Assembly: GCA_035478715.1 (NCBI GenBank)
Contig: DATIJK010000048.1
Span: forward strand, 1-17,824
Direction: 5' to 3'
DNA from: JAICLK01 sp035478715
Lineage (GTDB): Bacteria > Patescibacteriota > Saccharimonadia > Saccharimonadales > UBA4665
Length of the DNA: 17,824 nt
The notes under the pieces are model-generated. The model worked only from the letters and a program-made list of their open reading frames with translations. It did no database searches and had not been told where the DNA came from. The translations under genes and the position numbers were made by a program. This document shows positions 12,601 through 17,824 of this stretch, one piece after another; within the stretch, counting starts at the first letter, position 1; each line of letters opens with the position of its first letter.

Positions 12601-13110
12601 ATGTCGCTTATGTTAGAGGGGGTGGCTCATCCCAGTGCTCAGTTTTTCTGTGGAGGTCAATTGTATGAGGGTGTGGTCCGTCCAAGTGCATTGCTTTTGC
12701 AAGGCGAGCGATTTTTAACAGTCCGGCACAAAAACGAGGATATGTTCTGTCTGCCCGGCGGAAAGTGCGATATCGATGAAACCGAGGATTTGGCGCTGAT
12801 TCGCGAAGTCGGTGAAGAAACGCGTTTGTCTATCAGCGAATTGCAAATCGTACAAAGATTAAAAGGAATCTTAGCAGACGGGCAGTATGTGCAGCTACCA
12901 CTTTATTTAGTCGGGAAATATTCCGGGTTTCTTGCGGCCAGAGGAGAGATCGCAGAAATTAAATGGGTTGATCGTGAAAATTATCGGCGAATCAAAGTTG
13001 CATCAATGATCAGGACGCATATCATTCCGGGTATGATTGAAGGAAACTGGCAGGCATACGTGAAACAATATCCTTCCGCTGAACTAACAAGAAACAGGGC
13101 ATTAGAGTAG
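12601..13110 (+). CDS. Nudix hydrolase
   Basis: 169 aa. The Nudix box spans residues 54-76: Gly54, Glu60, then REVGEE (68-73) carrying the metal-binding glutamates. The Gly two residues before the final hydrophobic position is Arg75 (EETRL instead of EExGL). The metal-binding residues remain, so hydrolysis of a nucleoside diphosphate linked to X is likely; the substrate is not readable. LFLVGKYSG-like strands (LPLYLVGKYSG) and EIKWVDREN complete the fold. The first 26 residues are an extra N-terminal segment before the Nudix core. It is followed by a strong bidirectional terminator and is probably monocistronic. Confidence 0.88.
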   Translation: MSLMLEGVAHPSAQFFCGGQLYEGVVRPSALLLQGERFLTVRHKNEDMFCLPGGKCDIDETEDLALIREVGEETRLSISELQIVQRLKGILADGQYVQLPLYLVGKYSGFLAARGEIAEIKWVDRENYRRIKVASMIRTHIIPGMIEGNWQAYVKQYPSAELTRNRALE

Positions 13111-13123
13111 TTTGTGTTTGATT

Positions 13124-13150
13124 AAAAGGCGCCGGGTTAGGGCGCCTTTT
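13124..13150. terminator. Strong bidirectional terminator
   Basis: AAAAGGCGCC-N7-GGCGCCTTTT is a perfect 10-bp stem with A- and T-runs on both sides, serving both the Nudix gene (plus) and the PepSY-like gene (minus). Confidence 0.95.
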
Positions 13151-13170
13151 AAAATCAATGGCTAGCGATG

Positions 13171-13653
13171 CTAGTCGCTGGAGCCAGAGCTGGAATTGCT
13201 TGAGCTAGTACCGGAATCGCCGCCGTCCTGGTTGATGTCCGGGCCGCCGCCCATGCCGTCTTCAACGGATGTCACCTTGAAGTTGGCATCCATCTTGACG
13301 GTTACCATAGATCCATCGGACTTTTTCATGTGGGCTTCGTACTTGGCGCCTTCGGCGTCTGTTTCGACCCTGATTATCGTCGCGCCGGGTTCGGCCGCTT
13401 TGGCTGCGGCAGTCGCTTTAGCGGCTGTGTCACCGGTTAACAACTCCTCTTTCGTGCCGTTGGCACCGATATGGCCGCCCTTGGTAGGATCGGGCGGTGT
13501 CTGCTGGGTTGCTGCCGATTGAGTTGTGGTGCTCGTGCCCGAGCTCGTCGCTGCATCTACGCTTGATATATTATTGAACGCCGCCGTCGCGCCGGCGCCG
13601 GCGATTGTCGCCAGCCCGATCACACCTGGAATTACTAGTTTCTTTGCAATCAT
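13171..13653 (-). CDS. Secreted PepSY-like domain protein
   Basis: 160 aa. AGGAGG (13659-13664 complement) lies 5 bases before ATG 13653, the best ribosome-binding site in the window. Signal peptide about 1-35 (VIPGVIGLATIAGAGATAAF ... VDAA). A Ser/Thr/Gln linker leads to HIGANGTKEELLTGDTAAKA, then AAEPGATIIRVETDAEGAKYE, then MVTVKMDANFKVTSVEDG, the helix-strand-strand pattern of PepSY domains. The C-terminus is low-complexity Gly/Asp/Ser. PepSY domains are found in protease propeptides and are thought to inhibit or bind; a stand-alone secreted copy probably has a binding role (inference). Similar proteins are familiar from Actinobacteria. The plus-strand frame at 13196-13522 is a shadow. Confidence 0.8.
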   Translation of the reverse strand: MIAKKLVIPGVIGLATIAGAGATAAFNNISSVDAATSSGTSTTTQSAATQQTPPDPTKGGHIGANGTKEELLTGDTAAKATAAAKAAEPGATIIRVETDAEGAKYEAHMKKSDGSMVTVKMDANFKVTSVEDGMGGGPDINQDGGDSGTSSSNSSSGSSD

Positions 13654-13721
13654 ATGAACCTCCTAAAGAGTTACTTTATTACCTCCGCGCGAGGTTCAAC
13701 CATGGTGTCACGCTTTGCTGC

Positions 13722-13757
13722 GGCTAAACGTAACATCGAACTGTTTGACGTTCAGCC
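13722..13757. promoter_or_regulatory. Inverted repeat in the divergent region, possible operator
   Basis: GGCTAAACGT (13722-13731) and ACGTTCAGCC (13748-13757) are inverted copies matching at 9 of 10 positions, 16 bases apart. They lie between the two divergent secreted-protein genes (13653 minus, 13835 plus). ACGTT/AACGT cores recur at 13764-13768 and 13787-13791. Confidence 0.35.
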
Positions 13758-13834
13758 AAAATTACGTTGAGGCTAATTTTTTATGTAACGTTTTATCGAT
13801 TCATTCGTTAGACAAGATGCAAGGGGGTAATTCT

Positions 13835-14116
13835 ATGAAAAGATTAATCATAACAGCATCATTAGCAACCATAATGAGCCTGGCACCGGGAGCAGCTGTA
13901 TTAGCGGCGTCGAATCCGAGCGGGCAGGGGCCGCCCAGCCAAAGCTGCCAGGATATTGAAGCGGCCGGCGGACGGACGCCGGGTCACGCAGCCAATTCGC
14001 CAGGATCACCGTTCAACGAGCCAGGCATCAACAGCGAAAATGGCGGTACCGGCGGCCAGCATTACAGCGAGTCATCGCAATATGACGTGGCTTGCTACCA
14101 GGTTTCACAGCATTGA
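13835..14116 (+). CDS. Small secreted protein, 93 aa
   Basis: ATG 13835 (MKRLIITASLATIMSL) follows GGGGG with 7 bases between. A clear signal peptide ends near LAPGAAVLAA. The mature part is about 68 aa: polar, rich in Gly, Ser, Asn and Pro, with one cysteine in PPSQSCQD and one in DVACYQV that probably form a disulfide. The pattern NSPGSPFNEPG ... HYSESSQYDVACYQ resembles small secreted proteins common in Actinobacteria, whose function is unknown. The longer frame from 13715 is rejected because it lacks a ribosome-binding site and buries the signal peptide. Confidence 0.75.
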   Translation: MKRLIITASLATIMSLAPGAAVLAASNPSGQGPPSQSCQDIEAAGGRTPGHAANSPGSPFNEPGINSENGGTGGQHYSESSQYDVACYQVSQH

Positions 14117-14122
14117 TATAAT
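14114..14122 (+). promoter_or_regulatory. Extended -10 promoter of the DUF1801 gene, built on a stop codon
   Basis: TGA (stop of the secreted-protein gene, 14114-14116) supplies the TGn of an extended -10. A perfect TATAAT follows at 14117-14122, then 6 bases to GTG 14129. Confidence 0.6.
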
Positions 14123-14128
14123 TAGTAT

Positions 14129-14485
14129 GTGACCGTCATCGATACATACTTAAAAACCATTAGCGAAGCTGATGCTGCAGAATTGGAGCGAATCCGCGAC
14201 ATCGTGCATGAAGTCGTACCGGAAGCTACCGAGGTGATAACATACGGTATGCCAGGCTTCAAATACAAGGGAAAATATCTGGTAGCTTTTAACTCGTTCA
14301 AGGATCATTTAAGTATCTTTCCAGGCGCCAAACCTACTGCTGTACTTTCTGACAAGCTCGGGGAATACAAACTTTCTAAGGGCACGATTCAATTCACATT
14401 GGAAAAGCCGCTGCCTGATTCATTGATCAAAGAAATGATCGACGTAAGAGTCGCAGAAATTGATAGTAAATTACAGTCAGTATAA
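14129..14485 (+). CDS. DUF1801 (YdhG-like) protein
   Basis: 118 aa from GTG 14129. The family pattern is clear: VIDTYLKTISEADAAELERI with VVPEATEVITYGMPGFKYKG, then KYLVAFNSFKDHLSIFPG, and LSKGTIQFTLEKPLPDSLI. DUF1801 proteins have a frataxin-like fold and include proposed intracellular iron chaperones (Bacillus YdhG); the molecular role here is not shown. Its promoter overlaps the stop codon of the preceding gene, so it can be transcribed on its own without a leader. The stop is 10 bases from the end of the convergent GH13 gene, with no terminator between. Confidence 0.88.
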   Translation: MTVIDTYLKTISEADAAELERIRDIVHEVVPEATEVITYGMPGFKYKGKYLVAFNSFKDHLSIFPGAKPTAVLSDKLGEYKLSKGTIQFTLEKPLPDSLIKEMIDVRVAEIDSKLQSV

Positions 14486-14495
14486 AAAAGCATAG

Positions 14496-16268
14496 TTATT
14501 CGTCCTGGGAAAAGATCAGTGCGCAGCTGGGCGGCAAATCGAACATTGCGCCGCCGGTTTCGACTTCGATATCGTGGACCTCGAAATCTTTGAAATCGTG
14601 GCTATACATCGCCCACGTGCTGTTGAATCGGACGTGCCAGGTGCCTTTGCGCGGGAAATTCATCTCGTAATTTTTAATGGTACGGTTGCCAAAATTGATC
14701 ACGACCATCACATCATCGCCGGCACCGCCGTATTCCCAACGGTGGAAGCCGATGACTTTGTCGCCATCATTGACATGTGTCAAGTTGATGTTGCCGCTAA
14801 GTAATCCGGCAGTGGTGTCGTGTACATTCCGGCGTAAATTTATCAAATGATTAAACGCAGATATTATCCCCGCATTTTTTCCGGACAGGCTCCAATCTAA
14901 TTCTTGCCAGTCATTGAAGCTGCCGCCCTGCATGAATTCCTGGCCCTGGAAAATCATCGGGATACCCGGTGCGGTCATCAGTAATGTCGCGGCGATTAGC
15001 GTCTGGCGCCGCGCGAATAATCCGTCTGCCTTGCCTGGTGCGATTGATTCATTCAGCCGTGATCCGCCGTTTGCCGCGCTGTCATGCGAATCCATAAATA
15101 TTATTCGTTTGAACGCGTCGCCGTTAAACCGACGCCCTAGTTGCGCGCAAATACCGGTCAAGTTGATCGATCCGGGGTTGTCGGTGTGCAGGGCATCCCT
15201 TAGCGCGAACGGAAATCCAAGTTCCCATTGCGCATAAAAATCTGCGCCACCCTCGCCAGCCGGTTTGACGATGAATTCGTTGCAGGCCAAATCTTCGGCG
15301 ATAGTGATCGCATTCGGATTGATTTTGCGCGCAACGCTGTTGATGCCTTGCAGCAATTGCCAACCTTCTGGTAGATCTGTTGGTGGATTGTCGTTGTAGC
15401 CTTTTACGTTCCGTATAAAAATCGTCGAGTCTACTCGCAAACCGTCAACGCGGCAATCGTGCAGCCACATTTTTACGTTATCCCAGATGTATTGGCGGAC
15501 TTCCGCCCGGCCGAAGTCTGGCCGAGTATTGCCCCACGGCGTTTCGGCGCGCCAATCGTTATAAAAATAAATACCTCCTTTGTCGTCCTGGTGCCAGCCG
15601 TCGAACTGCCAAAGGTCCAAGCTGGTGTCGGGTCCGAAATGGTTATAAACCACGTCCATAATCACGCCAATACCGTGCTTGTGCGCGGCTTTCACGAACT
15701 GCAAAAATCCATGCCGGCCGCCGTATAGGCTCTCGACCGAATATATATAATCGATGGCGTAACCCCACCCGCGGTCCATGAGCATGCTGCTGATTGGCAT
15801 CAGCTCGATCATATTGATACCAAGATCTTTCAGGTAGCCAAGTTTTTCAATAGCATCCTCGAATGTCCCGGTGATTGCCGGATCCGGCCGGTTGAACGTG
15901 CCGACGTGCATTTCGTAAATCACTTGTTTGTTGAACGGTATGGGCTCGAACGCGTCGTCGCCCCAGTCAAAATTCGGATTTGCAATGACGGAATTGCCAG
16001 CGCTGGTAGTAAAATGCAGTGCGCGCGGGTCATTGCGGCGGTATATATTGTCGCCATTTTTTATTGCGAACTTATATTCGCTCCCCGGTTTGGCGCCGCG
16101 TACGAACACAGACCAATACCCGTCCTGTTCGCTTTCCATTGGAACTTCGGCCCAATTATTGTACGAACCGATGACCGCGACGCTTTGGGCAAACGGAGCC
16201 CAGACGCGAAACGATACGCCTGACCGGTGTACTATCGCACCCACATCTTTTTTGTTTTTTTCGCTCAT
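14496..16268 (-). CDS. GH13 alpha-glucan enzyme, branching-enzyme type
   Basis: 590 aa, cytoplasmic (no signal peptide). An N-terminal CBM48-like beta-sandwich (about 10-100: GVSFRVWAPFAQSVAVIGSYN, GYWSVFV) is followed by the GH13 barrel. Conserved regions: I DVVYNH (205-210), II GLRVDS with nucleophile Asp280, III ITIAEDL with acid/base Glu325, IV FMDSHD with Asp396. A C-terminal beta domain follows from about 500. Family knowledge points to 1,4-alpha-glucan branching enzyme or a trehalohydrolase (TreZ)-like relative: region I with NHFGP is more TreZ/isoamylase-like, while the layout and AED motif suit branching enzymes. Glycogen-type storage or maltodextrin processing is the likely role. 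AGGA precedes ATG 16268. No other glycogen genes are in the window. Confidence 0.85.
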   Translation of the reverse strand: MSEKNKKDVGAIVHRSGVSFRVWAPFAQSVAVIGSYNNWAEVPMESEQDGYWSVFVRGAKPGSEYKFAIKNGDNIYRRNDPRALHFTTSAGNSVIANPNFDWGDDAFEPIPFNKQVIYEMHVGTFNRPDPAITGTFEDAIEKLGYLKDLGINMIELMPISSMLMDRGWGYAIDYIYSVESLYGGRHGFLQFVKAAHKHGIGVIMDVVYNHFGPDTSLDLWQFDGWHQDDKGGIYFYNDWRAETPWGNTRPDFGRAEVRQYIWDNVKMWLHDCRVDGLRVDSTIFIRNVKGYNDNPPTDLPEGWQLLQGINSVARKINPNAITIAEDLACNEFIVKPAGEGGADFYAQWELGFPFALRDALHTDNPGSINLTGICAQLGRRFNGDAFKRIIFMDSHDSAANGGSRLNESIAPGKADGLFARRQTLIAATLLMTAPGIPMIFQGQEFMQGGSFNDWQELDWSLSGKNAGIISAFNHLINLRRNVHDTTAGLLSGNINLTHVNDGDKVIGFHRWEYGGAGDDVMVVINFGNRTIKNYEMNFPRKGTWHVRFNSTWAMYSHDFKDFEVHDIEVETGGAMFDLPPSCALIFSQDE

Positions 16269-16344
16269 GGCTTATCCTGTAATATTATGCTTACGCTATT
16301 AGAAAAGTGCAAATCTAAATCCTATAGATTGATATTTATCACGG

Positions 16345-16386
16345 TTGACTAGCGCGGTATTGTTTAGGACAATAAAGCATAAGGAT
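16345..16386 (+). promoter_or_regulatory. Promoter and ribosome-binding site of the cohesin-like gene
   Basis: TTGACT (16345-16350), 17 bases, GACAAT (16368-16373). AAGGAT (16381-16386) lies 9 bases before ATG 16396. The upstream in-frame TTG start falls within the -35 box and is excluded. Confidence 0.5.
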
Positions 16387-16395
16387 ATAAAATTT

Positions 16396-16989
16396 ATGGC
16401 AAAAGCACACAAGAAATCATCTGGATCTGCAGCGTCAAATAACAGTAAATGGGTCGGAATCATTATAGCTCTGGTAGTTATTGCAGTAGTCGCGTTTTTC
16501 GCGATGCATTCAAATAAAAATAAAGGTGAACCAACAACCGGTTTAAACGCTTCCAACAGTTCAAATTCAAGCAGCACAAACGGTGGCACCGGCACGTTGA
16601 GTGTCGATCCCAGCAACCAATCAGTTACGAGTGGCAATGTATTGACACTTTCGCTGTATGAAGACAGCCAGGCAGATGCTGTTAACGCGGTGCAGACGAA
16701 TCTGACGTATCCGACTGACAAATTTGATCTTGTAAAGATTGATACGACAGGCAGTGCGTTTGCGATCAAAGCCCAACAAGACGGCGGCGGCGGCACGATC
16801 AAAATCGCGCGCGGCACGATCAACCCGGTTACCGGTAAGCAGTTGGTTGCAAAAGTACAACTCAAAGCAAAAGCGTCCAGCGGGACCGCGGATGTAGAAT
16901 TCGCCAATGGTTCAGGAATCGTCCGCTCAAGTGACAACAAGGAAATATTGCAGAATACGAACGGCGCGACATTCACGCTGACCCAGTAA
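16396..16989 (+). CDS. Membrane-anchored cohesin-like domain protein
   Basis: 197 aa from ATG 16396 (MAKAHKKSSG), with AAGGAT upstream. A basic N-terminus and one TM helix (about 19-39, WVGIIIALVVIAVVAFFAMH) precede an Asn/Ser/Gly-rich linker and a folded domain from about 70. The domain has the cohesin/jelly-roll pattern: TLSVDPSNQSVTSGNVLTLSL, NAVQTNLTYPTDKFDLVKID, GGGTIKIARG, LVAKVQLKAKASSGTADVEF. Cohesins bind dockerins in cellulosomes, but related domains occur widely as adhesive surface modules. No dockerin repeat is visible in the window, so the partner is unknown. The opposite-strand frame 16299-16976 is a shadow. Confidence 0.72.
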   Translation: MAKAHKKSSGSAASNNSKWVGIIIALVVIAVVAFFAMHSNKNKGEPTTGLNASNSSNSSSTNGGTGTLSVDPSNQSVTSGNVLTLSLYEDSQADAVNAVQTNLTYPTDKFDLVKIDTTGSAFAIKAQQDGGGGTIKIARGTINPVTGKQLVAKVQLKAKASSGTADVEFANGSGIVRSSDNKEILQNTNGATFTLTQ

Positions 16990-17020
16990 AAGCTCGCTTG
17001 CGTTCAAATATCAAATTCGT

Positions 17021-17440
17021 ATGGCTCGGAAAACAAACGGAAAAAGTAAAGTAAGACGCGTCCGTCTGCCACACATCATGTTGGCCGCATTCGCACTTGT
17101 TGCAATCGCGCTAGTGCCCTGGTCACTTTGGTTGTCATATTCTTTGCCGATAGACCACATGGATCATCGATGGAATCTGGTCTGGAGTGTTTTTGATATC
17201 GCTATGCTGGCATCGGTAGCCATGACTGCGTATCTTGGTTATAAAAAATCCGGCTGGGTTGTAGTTGCAGCATCAATTTCCGGGACGTTATTACTTGTCG
17301 ATGCATGGTTCGATTGCGTGACCGCGATGGGTGCGTGGGAGCATTTCATATCTGTCACGGCCGCTGCATTCGTCGAAATCCCGCTTGGCTTATTAGCGTA
17401 TTGGATTGCATACAGGGCTGGCAAGCAGTATTTTCATTGA
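17021..17440 (+). CDS. Four-TM protein of unknown function, 139 aa
   Basis: ATG 17021 (MARKTNGKSKVRR), basic N-terminus. Segments: IMLAAFALVAIALVPWSLWL, an outer loop with DHMDHRW, LVWSVFDIAMLASVAMTAYL, VVVAASISGTLLLVDAWFD and FISVTAAAFVEIPLGLLAYWI. Acidic residues within the membrane segments (D in SVFDIAM, DAWFD; E in VEIPLG) suggest transport or sensing, but no family can be named with confidence; similar proteins occur in Actinobacteria. No clear ribosome-binding site or promoter is seen. The gene starts 31 bases after the cohesin-like stop, so co-transcription is possible. Its stop codon lies within a TTGACA box for the next gene. Confidence 0.75.
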   Translation: MARKTNGKSKVRRVRLPHIMLAAFALVAIALVPWSLWLSYSLPIDHMDHRWNLVWSVFDIAMLASVAMTAYLGYKKSGWVVVAASISGTLLLVDAWFDCVTAMGAWEHFISVTAAAFVEIPLGLLAYWIAYRAGKQYFH

Positions 17441-17498
17441 CATAAAACATTTGACAAGCCATCACGTGCTGAATTATCATTCAACTATATGGTTGAAT
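17437..17498 (+). promoter_or_regulatory. Promoter and candidate operator of the ArsR-family gene
   Basis: TTGACA (17451-17456), 18 bases, TATCAT (17475-17480), then 8 bases to ATG 17489. A second TTGACA lies at 17437-17442, overlapping the previous stop. The perfect inverted repeat ATTCAAC-N6-GTTGAAT (17479-17498) spans the transcription start and start codon, a typical position for autorepression by an ArsR protein. Confidence 0.6.
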
Positions 17499-17824
17499 AT
17501 GCTTTGGATTTAGATAACGTTTTCGGGTCGCTGGCTGATCCTACCAGGCGGGATATATTACAGCGGTTGATGGCTGCCGAGCTTACAATAGGCGAAATTG
17601 CCTCGCAGTATGATCTGACGTTTGCGGCCATTTCGAAGCATCTTAAAGTTATGGAAAAAGCCAAGTTGATCATCAAGCAAAGGAGGGGCAAAGAACAAGT
17701 GGTACGGATTTCACCGAGCACGCTGGCGTATGCCGATGAATATCTGGAGCGATACCGGAATCTGTGGGAGTCACGGTTTGACGCGCTGGAGGTGCTTTTG
17801 GAACGCGAAAAAGAATCATTTAAT
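17489..17824 (+). CDS. ArsR-family transcriptional repressor (runs off the right edge)
   Basis: 112 codons from ATG 17489, still open at the window end, and already close to the usual full length of about 110-120 aa. The winged helix-turn-helix is clear: VFGSLADPTRRDILQRLMAA, LTIGEIASQYDLTFAAISKH (recognition helix) and LKVMEKAKLIIKQRRGKEQV (wing). The C-terminal part (YLERYRNLWESRFDALEVLL) matches the non-metal subgroup often found upstream of an AHSA1/SRPBCC gene. No CxC or His metal-site motif is visible, so it probably does not sense metals. The promoter has a dyad over the start, suggesting autoregulation. Confidence 0.92.
   Translation, partial: MVEYALDLDNVFGSLADPTRRDILQRLMAAELTIGEIASQYDLTFAAISKHLKVMEKAKLIIKQRRGKEQVVRISPSTLAYADEYLERYRNLWESRFDALEVLLEREKESFN

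Noticed and set aside
16299..16976. 225-aa minus-strand frame
   Set aside because: Antisense shadow of the cohesin-like gene, whose own promoter, ribosome-binding site and domain pattern are convincing.

Overview
The window looks like chromosomal DNA of a small-genome bacterium, most plausibly a member of Candidatus Saccharibacteria (TM7, Patescibacteria/CPR). This is an inference. It rests on many short membrane or secreted proteins with no clear family, a Gram-positive-style surface (sortase, P-[DN]-T-G-[FY]-G sorting signals, signal peptides, no sign of an outer membrane), several secreted proteins resembling actinobacterial ones, standard-code use of TGA as stop, and many genes whose -10 box lies only 6-9 bases before the start codon (apparent leaderless mRNAs). 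No phage, IS element or CRISPR array is visible.

Layout. 1-1396 (minus): the N-terminal part of a P1B-type heavy-metal ATPase, which continues past the left edge, and a multi-TM protein. 1516-3027 (plus): a membrane-anchored GH26-like glycoside hydrolase with a polyproline stalk. 3125-5511: a 93-aa membrane protein, tRNA-His, a secreted SH3-like protein, tRNA-Lys set in a patchwork of tRNA-derived repeats, and two small membrane proteins. 5619-6732: a DUF4287 protein and a pilin-like single-TM protein. 6920-10253: two large surface proteins, a seven-bladed Vgb/NHL-like propeller and an Asp-box (BNR) propeller. Both end in a choice-of-anchor-U-like domain, a PxTGxG sorting signal and a TM tail. 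10394-12530: a GDPD phosphodiesterase, a class-F-like sortase (minus strand), a small membrane protein and a shortened YdeI-family protein. 12601-14485: a Nudix protein, a secreted PepSY-like protein (minus), a small secreted protein and a DUF1801 protein. 14496-16268 (minus): a GH13 alpha-glucan branching-type enzyme. 16396-17824: a membrane-anchored cohesin-like protein, a 4-TM protein and an ArsR-family repressor that runs off the right edge.

How the parts fit. The strongest functional unit is the surface-display locus at about 6.9-11.8 kb: two dissimilar beta-propellers carrying the same C-terminal anchor cassette, with a sortase encoded about 0.9 kb further on. The other secreted proteins (GH26-like, SH3-like, pilin-like, PepSY-like, cohesin-like) suit an organism that invests heavily in its cell surface, perhaps for host or neighbour attachment. 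The most unusual non-coding features are the scrambled tRNA-Lys fragments at 4413-4743 and the consistent extended -10/leaderless promoter layout.
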